Notes: generated by a model from the sequence alone, not told the origin. A stretch of 64,000 bases of DNA from Psilocybe azurescens (GCA_023853785.1 JAJIRX010000598.1:110657-174656), one strand, 5' to 3'. Shown: positions 46,776 through 59,480, numbered from the stretch's first letter. A program made the numbers and translations.

Positions 46776-48442
46776 ATGATGACATCAATGCGTGCTCAGG
46801 TTGGAGTGTTACTCTCTCTGCTATTTTTCTTGGGCGCTTTTTTGTGTGCGTCCAATGTTCCTCATGCATCAATGACGGCAAAGTGACCGTTTCCCACCGC
46901 GGTATCTTTCCAGCCGCCCACGCTGCACCGTTAAATTACGATATAATTGACCCTTCGAGAACTGGTCAAACGCACGAAACTGATAAGGATATCGCAGTTC
47001 TGCATAAAGCTAACCATGATGGTGGGTTACCGTTCATTCGTGTCATAATCTTACTATCATTGACCATAACCTGTGTGTTTACCAGCTAATCATCAGATTG
47101 ACCGAATGCATCATGTAGTGGAGAATCACAATAAGCCATACAACAATCTGATTCTCACAAAGGCCTTTGGAAAGAACTACAATATTCACGAGATCAAGAA
47201 AAACGTTGGTTTGCTCAAGTCCTCAACAGTGAAGATAGCAACAGTCCGTCATGACTTGGGGGACCTAACGCTCAAACGAGTCGGCCTGATGGTCATTTGC
47301 ATTTTGATCACAAGTACTACACTGGCAAGACAGACCGGGAGCGCGCTGGTACACTGATTCATGAGGCTGCCCATTCGCTATTCAACACGCATGATCATTT
47401 TACCAACGAAGCTAATCCAAGTAAAACTCGGGCCGTCTCGTCCAGCGAGAAAAGAAAGCTGGAGGAAGCGCAGAAGAAGGCACATAAGGCTGCGAAGAAA
47501 GAGGCGCAACGACTAGGGAAGCCGATTCCAAAGTCGAAAGACCTGCCGGCCGTCACACTCTCAGGCTGTACGTATGCAGATTGACTCCAGCAGCGCTTAC
47601 TCTAAATGTGCGCTTCTTTTGGCAGACGTTAAGACATCGGATTTCAATCCGTTGAAAGCCAAGGCGTCCCATGTCATGCACCATAACTCAGACTCGTATA
47701 AAGTTCTAGGGCATCTCTCAACACATGGACTGCTTGCACCAATGGACAAGGATCGCGGCCGACGCCACCCTCTCGTTGATAACAAGGGCATTCCATCCAA
47801 GATCGTCAAACATGGCGGCTCTATGATCCCAATATCGACTAAGAGACTGGAGAACACGAAACACCCCGTCATTAATCCATATACCTCCAAAGCCCCTTCT
47901 GAATGCCAAAGAAAGCTTCCGAGCATAAGTCTAGCTCTAATGCACACGCTCGACCTTCCGGGCCCCATCCCCCTTCGAAAATTCCCGTCTCCAGCCATAT
48001 GGCGAAAATTCGCAAGGAAAAGGCAAAGGCAGAGAGGTTATCCCCGGACGCAAGGTTCAAGTTGTATAGCAACATAGCTCATGGCGCGCATGAGAGCCAC
48101 CATATCTTACACACTGGCGTGCACGCACAGAACGCACGGCGCAAGAATGTGGTGCCCGAGAAGCCCCTGCCCCCTTTGCCTCATGGAGCGCATGGACATA
48201 CACATGCAGAATCTTCACATGGCGCATCCCATAAGAGCCCAGCCACGCCTAATCATCGTCCTGTACGATCTGCATCTCGCGCCAACTCCCGTCAAGGAGC
48301 ACATACCTCACACGGCGGTGCTTCAAAGCAATCACATCCAGTCCATCGACCTGCAACATCGAAACGCGGGAATTCTACGCCGCGCGCGAAGAGTCCTGCT
48401 AAGCGCCCAAATTCTCCAAAACAGAAGCCGCACAAGCACTAG
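46776..48442 (+). CDS. Secreted aspzincin-like (M35-type) metalloprotease with basic tail
   Basis: Putative secreted zinc peptidase. The start at 46776 gives a signal peptide (VGVLLSLLFFLGAF). A mature domain follows: VLHKANHD, DRMHHVVENHNKPYNNLILT, then RPDGHLHFDHKYYTGKTDRE and GTLIHEAAHSLFNTHDHFTN. HEAAH is the HExxH zinc site and the Asp in THDHF sits where aspzincins place their third ligand. A Lys-rich insert (EEAQKKAHKAAKKEAQ) and a long His/Ser/Lys-rich tail (HGAHGHTHAESSHGASHKS) ending KQKPHKH follow; such a tail is unusual for M35 peptidases. Three frame breaks are needed, each cured by one base: six T at 46838-46843, five G at 47258-47262 (restoring GGPNAQTSRPDGH), and two A at 47902-47903 (restoring APSEMPKKASEH). 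Family assignment rests on the zinc motif and is moderate. Confidence 0.6.
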
Positions 48443-49246
48443 CAGTGTACTGTATAGTCACTACTTGTTCACTTGTTCGCTGGGAAGTCATCAACCGAGG
48501 TCATGTAAACGAGACTTGTAATTCATAAATCTATCTTTGTCAGGTGTCAGGCAGGATGTGTTCGTTTTGTACGTTTTGATCACCTATTTTCTAGGTTAAG
48601 AAGAAAGGGACTGGAGCCATTCATATTGTCCATGACCTCCAAATTCTCAATTCCATTTCCTATTGCAATGCCAGTGAACCTCCCTGTGTTTGACGACTTT
48701 GTTGTTCCTTTGCTGGCCATTCCATCTACACTGTCTTTAACTTATATTGGGGATATGACATTCACCAGGACAGCCATGATATTACAGCTGCAGCCGCCTA
48801 AGTCACAAATTTAAAATATACATAGGTCTCCATAATATGAACAACCTGATGATGGCATGATCACTTAAAGGCCAAATATTGGAGTGCATGCGCATTAATT
48901 TCTAGTGTGGGGTGCTAGCAGCCTTGTACGTGTATAAACTGAGGCTATGGTAAAGGAGAATAATTCTACGGGATAAATTGTAATTGACTGGGAAATGCAG
49001 GATAAAGAAACAGAAGGCTTAATATATAGAGTCGAAAGTACTTTGATCTTTGGTCAACTGCACCCAAGACGAGGCGACAGCTCGTAAGAGCTTTCGGTCG
49101 GCAATGAGTTAATGGAAATAGGAGGCGATCCGCAAGAGTCGAGTGCCGGTGATTTGCACGAGGCATGTGTCGAATGACAGGAGCCTTGTGTCGAGTTCAT
49201 GATGGTAGTGAAAATAAATTCCGTGACAGATTCGCCTCGGGAACCT
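48443..49246. other. Intergenic, possible tail of the next gene
   Basis: No independent gene. 49246-49054 may encode a Ser/Thr-rich cytoplasmic tail of the membrane protein on the minus strand if a frame break near 49250 is an error. Confidence 0.4.
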
Positions 49247-50480
49247 TCATATTTGTAGCTCATGCATGCTGAGGACGAGCCTACAAGACTGTTTGGAAAA
49301 TAAAAGATGTCAGTATATGCTCTTAGGTACTCGTAAGGGTGTATATTATAGGCAGAAATTGACGCACAGTGATCGAGATGAATGTTATTGGCCATCTGCA
49401 ATTGCAAAAACAATATCAGGGAGAGTTATATTCGAAAGATCACGGGGAACGTACACGAAAATGATAAATGGGTTGGCGGAATGGGTGGCAAATGAGTAAG
49501 GAATCATGACTGCAGCCAAAACTGACGAGAACAATTCAGAAGCAATTTCAGAGATTTTGGAGATACGTACCACCAAAGATACCTAAAGTCCAGTGGCTCT
49601 CTCTTACGACTAATGAAAGCACTGCCGCTTGCGAGAACTTGCGCTTATTAAACGCAGCCAACCAAAGAGCTGTCTGCGACAGGACCGTTAACACGCTATG
49701 AAGGTAATATAGATGAGAAACGGATAGAGCGAAAGCTATTGGTCTTTATCAATATACTAACCCGAGTGGCAGAGCTTCTATCGGCGTGCGATATAAATCG
49801 CACCTGTCGCTGAAGGCATCATCTTGAAGAACAGCACGGCCTATGACTACCAGGGCAATTACATGCTGTCCTACAAGTGGAACAGCCAGAGCGAGGACTT
49901 TCGAGTTCTTCATATATAGAGCGTATACTGCGAGATCGATGATCCCTGAGCCAAGCCATCAAAAGGCCTAAAATCGACTTACATCGCAAGAGTAGTATCA
50001 AGTTCATGCAAATGCCCAACGATATACTGCCCGTTCCGAGAAGTGAGAACCAAACTCTGCATTGGCGGGTCGAAACAGGGCCATGGACCAGATATATATG
50101 AACAAATGAATAGTGAACACTGCAAATATATCAGTCCGGGGACAATTCCAGATTACACCATCCACTCACATCTGAAGCATTAGAGCCCCGTAGCGGGACA
50201 GCAAATAGAGGGCTTGGGGTAGGCGGAACTTTGATCTGCCGGAGGGTATGATTAAAAAGGATAAACGGTATGGAGTAAAATAATAACTCACTCCCATATA
50301 TACTTGTATTCCGACCTGCATGATATTAGATGATCCAAGACAAGAATCACAAGAGCCGCAACTGGAAAAGTCAATGAACAGCAATAACAATGTCGACAAG
50401 AAAAGAGGCGCACGCGAAGAATAGTTGCGTGCGTCAATGGATCGTTGACCATATTTCCCATCGAGATCTTGCCACAGCAT
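49247..50480 (-). CDS. Multi-pass membrane protein, DUF6533-like family
   Basis: Fungal integral membrane protein of unknown function, common as large families in agaricomycetes. Start at 50480 is provisional. Exons show KFRLPQALYLLSRYGAL, QCRVWFSLLGTGSISLGIC, MNLILLLRLYALYMKNSKV (the LxLRLYALY hallmark), LALAVPLVGQHVIALVVIG, VLTVLSQTALWLAAFNKR, VVRESHWTLGIFG, VLAAVMIPYSFATHSANP and a last exon SCRLVLSMHEL. These give about six or seven hydrophobic helices. The frame breaks near 50081-50082 (one base more restores WSMGPVSTRQCRVW). At the end, the stop at 49249..49247 may be premature: the neighbouring frame continues YEGSRGESVTEF to 49054. First-exon boundaries are uncertain. Confidence 0.65.
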
Positions 50481-52089
50481 AATTATGTAGTTCGTAGGTG
50501 GAGGAGGTGATATTGAGGAAAGCTGACCGAAAGTGGCCTTTTAAGAGTGGTCTAAAGCGAAAAGCAGGGAAATCACGAATTCGTGTGTGCCTGGGTGAAT
50601 GGGTCCGTAGGATGGGGTGCGTCGTAATAACATCGCGGAGATATTTGGCTCGACAGGGTCAGGCTCGAAATTGAATGGTGACGGTGAGGAAAATGGAGGA
50701 TGACCCAATCATTGAATGGATGCTAACGCAATAACATAAGCACTCATCATCATACGCGTTCAGTGGCAGCTTACAGTATGTGGCCCAACGGTAGCAACCC
50801 ACGCTATGGCACTTATAGAGACTTGGAACTCCACTGCAAATGTAAGCAGCTATGGGAGGCTGGAACAGTCATTGAAAATTGAACAAGTCGTCGGGATCAT
50901 CCGAACATGGGCGTTCGTGATCAAGACCCCTAGAACACTGACTGAAAGCGGCGTATGGCGGCGTATCACAGCGGCATATTTAGATCCGCCGCTTCCACGT
51001 GTTAGAAATGACTAGTTCATATACCGTTACGACTTTCCCACAAAAAAAAGACGCTGGAAGACCAACAGTCGACTAAAGTAATTCTTTCCGATTAACAGAG
51101 CGCTCGGTGCCGAATTGATATTTAGTCTCCTTTTAAAATTATATCTCATACATGTTTGGTCGACGTCCCAGGCCCCGTGTAACTTGTGATCATGAACTAG
51201 GCAGGAAGTGTGCTAAAAATAGATTAGCAAAAGGCAGATGTTTTCGAAATTACAATGGATTGTAGCTGGGAGCGACATACTCGTACTTTGTGTGTAGATA
51301 CAGACATACCAATTGGATGGAAATCTCCTTGCTAATTCTCACTCGCTAGGATTAGCACAGCGCCTATCACACGAAAGAACACTAGGTGAGAACGACAATT
51401 TAGTTGGGGATTTGATAATTTGGGAGGTTGAACGTTGCAGTCCTTAATAGGTTGTTTAAGGGACACGAGAGTTTTCCCTTAAACACAGCCAGTGAGAATA
51501 GGAGGTAAGTCTGTGGGTTTCCGTTAAAAAAGCAGTGGACTCTAGGTATCACGGTTATGGTATGGGTTATGGGATCTGCGAGCCAATTTGGTCACTAACT
51601 GAGAGAGCGCTATGGAATGTGAAGTGAGAGGCAATGGGATACCTTAGCATGAATAATGAGTCTATGAGATAATATAATGCTTGACTGTAGCTTGAAAGCT
51701 TAAGGCGATCGCGGTAAAGGCTGTGAATCTACTCAGAATGCGCGGAGTTGAAGGTCTGATTGATATCTGCCCTGAGCAGCAAATAGCCCAAATCTAAGCC
51801 TTTTGACTAGTTCGCCACGACTCTCTGAATCTATATATTATGACGTTGGTACTCGGGATCTCGTACCTGACTGAATTTCATTTGTCGTCTCGTGCTTATC
51901 AGTGCTTATGTTAACTGTAAGTTCAACCCGGTTCATATCAAGCTTGTATACCCCTCTCTGTCATGTTTAAATCCACTTCCCACGCTCATCGATCGAGTTC
52001 AATCCTTTTCTTACACGGGCCGATCATATCACACAATCAACCCAATACTTGCGTGTCGCCTCGGCTTGGATAGACGATTTATTGTACGA
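50481..52089. other. Intergenic, 1.6 kb
   Basis: The only open frame above 60 codons (50806-51015) has no features. AT-rich; nothing recognised. Confidence 0.45.
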
Positions 52090-52892
52090 ATGAACAAGGC
52101 GTTTTCCGAAGGAGATAACAACGCAGATGGGAGGGATCCAGATCCGGAAGATGGTGCGCAGCAAGCCAATTCGGAAGAGATCGAGGAGGTGTTACTTAAA
52201 TTGTGAGTGGCTGCTCAATTCAGAGACGAAACAGGACGACTTTGGTCTTTGAAAATTCAAAAATTGACTGCGCATTGCGCTCCACAAAGGCCAGGAAAGT
52301 TATTCCAATTCAATGAGGACAATAGCACTTGGGTCACACTGGCAACCGGTGAGGTCAGTGTAACGCATTCGTACACGCAAAATGGTACGAAGATAAACTT
52401 CTTAACGAGAAGAGATACCGATCTAAACAATTTACGCTAATCACTGGAGTGAGTATTCTGAAACTATCAACTACGTTATACACATCTGAGCTGGGAATAT
52501 GTCTTCTGCTGCGTATTGCGCTGGGCAACCAGTTTCGTCGGACATGAAGTTGCAGCCTACCTTTCGATCCAATCGAAGTTGGCTATGGACAGCATTTGAA
52601 GATCTTTCAGAACCCATTCCCACCAAGCGGGTATTCGCAGTACGGTTTGCATCTGCAGAGAGTGAGTATATATCTCAAAAGTTATGCATAATAATCGGGA
52701 TACCCTGACTAAACAAATCAAGATGCTTTGGAATTTAAGAAAGTTTTTGATGAGGCGCCGAAGAAGGACAGCTCGAGCATCACCAATCATGTAGAAGTAA
52801 AGTCACAGCTGGATTTGTTGAGGCTCGAACGGGAGCGCATTGATCGACAAATTACGATGTTAGAGCAACGAGGAGGCGACGGAGCGCGCTAA
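52090..52892 (+). CDS. Ran-binding (RanBD1) domain protein, diverged
   Basis: RanBP1-like domains bind Ran-GTP in nucleocytoplasmic transport. Start at 52090 (MNKAFSEGDNNADGRDPDPE), acidic N-terminus, then EEVLLKL joined by an intron to PGKLFQFNEDNSTWVTLATG, EVSVTHSYTQNG and KINFLTRRDTDLNNLR. After a second intron come SSDMKLQPTFRSNRSWLWTA, RVFAVRFASAE and, after a third, ALEFKKVFDEAPKKDSSS. A final Leu/Glu/Arg-rich helix (DLLRLERERIDRQITMLEQ) precedes TAA at 52890. The order matches RanBD1 (KLFRF..W..RGTG; RRD; the W-W pair; FAIRF; F). The join after NNLR is out of frame by one base as written (a TTA codon would restore LRLITG). It is shorter and more diverged than standard RanBP1, so it may be a paralogue or in decay. 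Confidence 0.62.
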
Positions 52893-53490
52893 CGGGATCT
52901 GTTACAGTACCAGTCTCTTGGGAACGCTAGCGCCAGATAACAACATCGGGGAAGGCCTAATAGTTACCTTGAGTTCCTATGGATATAAATATTTAGCACT
53001 TAACGGTAGATTAGCAACTCCGTGCTCCGATTCTCGAAGAAAGAAAAATATGCAGGGAAGCAAAAGATACGACAATATGATAGACATTTAAAGTTTAGAA
53101 TGTTATTTGGAAAAAGGACGTCTGTAATACAATCCCGGATCTACTACACGGCTAGGTCTTTAAGTTTTACGCTTTCCGAGTGATACCATTGACGCCAACG
53201 CCAACAACGCCGATGAATTATAAGCATCCCGCCTCGCCCGACCACAAGATCAAATGTTTCGGAACTCGCGACTTCCCTGGCTTTTTCCATGATCCCTGGC
53301 TATCGCGCCGGTGAACTACGCTATCGTAGCTCCTTCAATTACGAAAGTTATTGATAATAAAAATTGAAAAGCAAGGCATAGATATATGAATGAGTCAACC
53401 GCAATCCGAGTCGAAACAAAGGATATATGGAGCAAAAGAATTGGGAATAGAAAGGAGATTGAGGCGGCCCGGCTGTAAAATCCTGGCCAT
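52893..53490. other. Intergenic between convergent genes
   Basis: No coding features; 3' flanks of the RanBD gene and the aldehyde dehydrogenase. Confidence 0.45.
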
Positions 53491-56093
53491 TTAAGAAGAG
53501 GTCATCTTCAACCGAGAGGTCAGTCCACCAGCAACGGCCACGGCTAATGCCAAAATGAACCATTTGCCCCACCATTTTCCAGCCCTTTTGACAGAAGGGG
53601 GACCAGCCGGGCGTGATGGGAGAGAGCCCATCAACCTGAAGGCGGCACTTTCTTTGGAAGTCTACGAGAAGTGAGGGCAACAGAACAGTCAAGATACTTT
53701 TCAGTCAAGGATTGTAAAAAGATTTGCGTACATTGTAGGGAGGGAAACGGAACTTGAGAATATAATCAATCCTGGATAACGGGTAAGCAAGACATGCATC
53801 ACGTCAGTAGATATCAAGGTATAAAAACAGACCAGCTTGGTGAATCCATTGAAGCTCGGAAATGAGTAAACATGTCGAAGGTATATTTGCCCGTGTGCAT
53901 TCCATCTGTTCATACTACGTCAGTAAACGATATCACGCATCCAATTTCCATGCGCACATCCACTGGGACCCACTCCACCGAATGGCAGTCCCTCAGCACC
54001 AGGATGAATAAGAGTCTCATTTGCAATGACTGCACCACTTTGGGTTTTGCTGAAGACTGATAGAATGAAAATACATTAATGGTACGGATAGAATTGAAGA
54101 AAAGGATGTGTACCTTGAGCCTTGAGCTCATCGTCCTGGGTGAAGACGTAAAGGGCAAGAGGGTGGTCACTACATGATTTGCATCTCATCAGCCAGGGTC
54201 GTAGTATGACAACAATAGATTTATACACACCGTTCATTCACAAACTTGATAGCCTCGTCTAAACTGTCGACAGGTACAATGGGCAGAATTGGACCGAATA
54301 TTTCCCTGAGCAACAGAATATGTCAGAACAGTCTTCGTTTACATTGAAATCGGACGAAACTCACTCGCTCATCAACGAATCATCTGGCTTGACATCCGTG
54401 ACTACCGTGGGCGCAATATACTTATCGTCCTTGTCGACTTCACCACCGAAGGCTATCTTGCCTTGACTTCTTTCCAAAAGGCCTGCAATGCGAGCTGTTG
54501 CTTGGGGAGTGATGATTCGACTGTAAGAACCCGCAACAGCGGCACGCTTTTCGGGGTCGGGATAGAATTCTTCGTATCTGTGTCATCGCGAGGGTAAGAT
54601 GAAGTGACACTCAAAGGGTCCGAATATCGGACGTACACTTCCTTGAGAGCTTGAACGAAGGTGTCCTGGAACTCTCTAGGTACGAGTATGTAATCGGGAG
54701 CCACACATGTCTGGCCCGCGTTAACAATCTTTCCCCACATGATACGTTTCGCAGCGGTCTTGAGGTCGCATTTTGGGTCAATGATAACTGGAGATTTGCC
54801 TACAGACCATTTTTGAGAATATGACTCTAAGCTGTAGGACAGTATCACACACCTCCGAGCTCGAGCGTGATAGGTGTAAGATGCTTAGCTGCCGCGGTTG
54901 CCACAATTTTGGCGACCCTTCCATTCCCTAGAGGCAGACGGAACAATCAGTCCGCAGCTCTAAAAGGCCCCGTGGAGATGTGTATTTCGTACCAGTGTAT
55001 AAAACTGATGAGAGAGTGTCAGTTAGAGATACACTAAATTTACATCAAATAAACTTACTATGATCCCATTGCAATTCCAGGAGCTAATCAAAGTCATTCG
55101 TCGGTATATTTTATCGGAGTGTTGAGATTGGCTTACTCTGGTTGTCTCGGGAATTGCACCATTGACGAAACTGACCAGGTCATTGTCCAAGTATTTAGCA
55201 ACAAGTTCTGTCATCAGAGCACTGGTAGCAGGTGTAGATTCCGAGGGTTTAAGGCAGACAGAATTTCCTGCCGCCAGTGCGCCAGCCTGATTGCGCCACC
55301 CATGTGTCAAAGAAAGGAATTTTTGGAGGAGGATAAGTAGAACTCACAATTGGAGCCAAAGTCAACCAAACGGGATAATTGAAGGGGCTGATAATCAGAA
55401 CGGTTCCTTTGGGCTCCTTCCTGATCAACGGGCGCATAGCAGCAAAGTTAAAGCTGAAAGGCGGTCTGGTTGTCTTGGTCCATTTGTCCACATTCTTCAA
55501 CTGAGTGACGGCTTCCCCGAGTAGGAATGATATCCATCCTGCATGATCATCGGGTAGTGAAGATTGCAATGAGAATATAATGAGTTCATGAACATTCAAG
55601 TAGAGAGACACAACGCACATCCGAGCCTCCAATGCGGGTCTCCCGAGATCCTTGAACAGGGCTTCCTCAAAGCGAGTCATGTTGTCCTTGACCAAGTAGA
55701 TGAGCTGAGTAATCTGATATTTCCTGTACTCATTAGATCTGAGCTTTCCAGAGGCGAATCCTGCGCGCAGACTGTCGCGAATCTAGTAAGAGGTATAATG
55801 AATGATAGTAAGCACGATTCAAAAGAGGCAGATCAAAGTCAATAACGACAGCGAGTAGTGATTCAAATACTCGTATTGAGAGGCATTAGACCGAACATTG
55901 TAAGTTTTGCCCTTCGCACCCTTTTCCGTGCTAGCGGTGGCAACGATAAGTAGGCTTTCCATGATGCCAAACTTGCAACCCAATGACGTCCATACACGGA
56001 GATAATGTACAAAGTGGAATGGTTATAGATAAGACACTAGCTTACCTTCGCGATGTCGTCAATGGGAGTATATACAAGTTCTGATGTCGACAT
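53491..56093 (-). CDS. Fatty aldehyde dehydrogenase, C-terminal membrane anchor
   Basis: NAD(P)-dependent class-3-type aldehyde dehydrogenase (HFD1/FALDH-like) oxidising long-chain aldehydes to acids, probably on the ER, mitochondrial or lipid-droplet membrane. Start at 56093 ([16 protein letters not shown]). Exons show [71 protein letters not shown] (catalytic-site Glu), [15 protein letters not shown] (catalytic Cys), [34 protein letters not shown] and [20 protein letters not shown]. After [12 protein letters not shown] the last exon reads [19 protein letters not shown], a transmembrane anchor, then SRLKMTSS and TAA at 53493..53491. About twelve exons and no frame break, making it a useful control for the breaks elsewhere. 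Confidence 0.92.
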
Positions 56094-56766
56094 GGTTGTC
56101 GTTGTTTCTGGCGCTTGAGGTTTCGTTGCGCAGAGTTGTAGATAATTCGGATATTGGGGAGAACAAGATGAAGAGTCGAAATCTGGAGATTGTATAGGTT
56201 CTTGTATGGGAGCTGGTAGAGGACTGCTGGACAACCGTTCAAAAATAGGACGGAAAACAAACGTAGTGATTTGACTTGACAGCAGCACGCTGACCCAGAC
56301 ATCGGTCTTCGGGGATTAATTGACCCGATTACCGGTTCATTTGCCGCGCTTGTTAGGAGTTTGATGGCAGGCAAGATCTTTATCCTTGCTATTGCTTGCC
56401 ATGTTTAAACACAAGCTCAGGACTCAGTAGTTGCGCTCAGCAGTTGATAAAAAACGAAATAAGAAAAAAAAACACCCGAGTACATTCACATTAAAAGTCA
56501 CTATCAAGTCACTATCATAATTAATACCACACAGAACTTGAAGACAATTGACGAAGATTCAAGACACTACTAAAGAAAGCTTCAAAGCTCCCAGCAAGTT
56601 CGGGGAACGGGTGAAATGGAAATCACGAGGTTCGGCTTGAAGGGAGAGCAATGTCGAAAGGGTTGCGTGTAATGTATATGGTATAAAATAAGCTGCCTCC
56701 TTGCTCTTAGGTATGCAATTCAATAAAAACAGTGTAGGTAAGTAGATATTAATAAAAGATCATTCA
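56094..56766. other. Intergenic
   Basis: Upstream region of the aldehyde dehydrogenase and downstream of the F-box gene. Open frames at 56037-56374 are antisense or leader sequence. No clear motif. Confidence 0.4.
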
Positions 56767-58137
56767 CTAAGAATAGTGAGGTCTTTCAACTGTGTTGAAT
56801 TGTATGACCTCTATACCAGCGTAATCCTTGAGGCGAGACAAATGTTCTTGAACGACCTTGTCAAGGATCTGCTCGCATCTATCATCCATGTCTTCTTCCG
56901 ACTCACTTTCGCTGCTTTCATCCTCTCTCTCTTCACTCCTATCCAGATATTCCATGTGCAGCGATAATTTGAATAGTCTTCCTGTGGAAATCCTTACTAT
57001 CTGGGAAGCCAAGGTAGCCCAGTCGGCTTTCAATAGGTCCTCTGGGGAACTATTCCGGTGAACCCGACATACAGCTTGAGTCGGAGGGTCGTGAGACTTT
57101 GATACTCCTCTGGGATTGTGTTCAGAATGCTACAGATGTCGGTGAGGCTACCTTCGGCTGCAGTTTGGAAGAAAATCGGATAATCAAAAATATGAAGACG
57201 CGATAAATCGCAAAGGGTAACGAAAGCTTGGAAGCGTGGGTTTCCTGTAAATCCAACTAGCTTAATCGAGGCTAATAGTCAGATCAGTCGAGAACATACT
57301 TTGCCAGTCACAGACTGAGATATACAGCTCCTCAATAGATCCTTTTGACGCATCGATTATCCCTTGCTCAAAGAGTAAATCTCCAAGCGAATCAGTATGG
57401 ACTAGTAAGCTGCGAAGGCTTGAGAAATCCACAAGCGATTGTCTACCATCTGGTCCTCGTTGGAGCAGCCTTGATATGGCTGACCGTGAGTTATTGTGTT
57501 CCAATTTCTTGATTGATGGGCGACTGATCGCTCCTCCGGTATACGACGTGCTTTCGAGCTCTGTAACGATTAAAATGAGTTCCTGCAACTGGATGCACTC
57601 CGTTACCAGTTGGGTCGGTACATTGGTAAGGCATTCGATATGGAGTGATGTGATAATGGACGACATGAAGGGACGGGCAAAGCGATTGATAAATGGCTCT
57701 GGGGTTTGAAGCCTCTGCACGCCAGGGCCTCCCTGCAGCCGAAGTTTCCTCAAAGGTCCCTCGGCGTCTTGAATCAGATCTAAAACTTCCTTGAATAATA
57801 GGTTCTTGTATATCCACGAAGTTTCGCCCGCGGGAAGCAGTAAGTGTATTTCTTGCACATAATCTGCGATTACTGGGCGTGCCCGTATGATAAGATTCAA
57901 ATCCCGGATCCTCTTTCTGAGACTGTTATCATCCCTGAAGTCGATTGGAAGTTTTATCTTGGAATAAAGATGTGTTAGAGAGCGTGGTAGGAATTCGCGG
58001 CAGGCGAGAGCACAGTTCGACAGAAGAGACCACCGGTAAGGCCAAAATGATATCGTTTCGGAGAGAGCGGTATCGATGATTCTGTCCAGAAGATCTTCAG
58101 ATAGCAGGAATAGCGGTGTATAGTCTTCTTTGTCCAT
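56767..58137 (-). CDS. F-box protein, two to three exons
   Basis: Probable SCF adaptor. I chose the ATG at 58137 (MDKEDYTPLFLLSEDLLDRI) because the F-box begins at once; an upstream in-frame ATG at 58197 adds 20 residues of poor character. The F-box continues LLSNCALACREFLPRSLTHL. Leucine-rich-like segments: EGPLRKLRLQGGPGVQRLQT, SIITSLHIECLTNVPTQLVT, SSLRSLLVHTDSLGDLLFEQ and GSIEELYISVCDWQ. After an intron comes FVTLCDLSRLHIFDYP, then a break near 57061-57065 where one base more restores KLYVGFHRNSSPEDLLKADW. It ends FKLSLHMEYLDRSEE, an acidic patch (ESSESESEEDMDD) and ERPHYS, with the stop at 56769..56767. Same family as 44903. Confidence 0.68.
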
Positions 58138-59480
58138 GTACGGTGGTTGGTGGAAAGGATTGTAACAGCATGTTAGGCCGTTATGCACCCAATACACATC
58201 TGTTGTTGTCGTCTGTGATTGCCCTAAGTGTTAGTGAACGGTGCTTGGATTATCAGATTACTGATCTTTATGACGGGTCACGGCAGATCAATAGATCATT
58301 GCTTCAGGCCCCGGAATCAGTACACGTGTGCACATGATTCTACCATAGTCCATCAATGACGCGTTGCAGGTCTCATGGAACTGCACACACCTTGGCATTT
58401 TACTGACCATTGGATGCCATCCATTTCATGGCGCGAGGCTTTCCAATCTGATAATTTGAAAGTGTTTTCCGTTGAATGGCAATGACAAAACGAATGAGTC
58501 TAGTGCTAAGTAACCACTACATCACGGCAGGAGGTCTGTCAACGTAAAACATCGCGCTGATATCATAGAGAACAGACATTTACGCATTTCGAATGGCACA
58601 ATACCTCCAAGGTCCATTCTCGTCTCCGCGAACTTAGTAACGAAAGTGTCAGGGAAGAACTTTACGTTCGAATTCACCCTTCCAAACTGACTATGTGGTA
58701 ATGTCCTGCTCTTCGCTACGTGTCGCATAGCTCAGTAGTATGTGTTCCCCGTCTGTATCTATGAAGTCAAAACCACTTTACTGAGGGGTGTCTATCGGGG
58801 TAAACCACATATATGCTGAATCGTTTTTGATTGGTAGCTTGGGAACGGAAGCATCAGCGAACATGGAGTGCATATCCGTGATTTGGTAGAGGGAAACATC
58901 GTGAGTATGGTGAGAAATCAGGTATTGTGCATGCCCCAGATCAAGCTTCGGGCAATAGAATGAGTCGAACGCATCTTAAGGATAGTCGTGGGCGTGAGTC
59001 GTCTCGGCTGATATCCTTCTAGTTTATTAACTAAGTCCGGTATGTTACAGACTGTTGTGTAAATTGAATCCCGTATAGCGATAATGGTATCCTCAGAGGA
59101 AATGAGCTGTCAGATATGTATATAAGGATTGGTTGCTTCTCAGGGAAAAGAGAACCCATGATTGGGTCAAAGAAGGTACCGGCGTGTGGGTAGAATTTTA
59201 CAAGCTCAGCAACGGGAAAATGAAATAGGTTATCTGTGAGTACTTTTTTGCTCCAGTGAGGAGGCTTAAAATGTCTCCTCAGCCACCCTTAAATGCAAAA
59301 TCCTGAGAAACCGTATAACCATTTACTATACCGTAGATTTACTGTATAAGCCCATTCTCTGAAAGAGGCCTGTACATATACGTATACATATACAGTTTAA
59401 AACGTATTTATAGGGTAGGTAGATACTCTAGTATGGTTGGAGCCTTAAACCTCGTATGAGATCACAAGCTGTTCAAATTT
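58138..59480. other. No gene recognised
   Basis: Upstream region of the F-box gene and an AT-rich stretch with TATACATATA-type repeats around 59375-59395. Short frames only. Confidence 0.45.
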
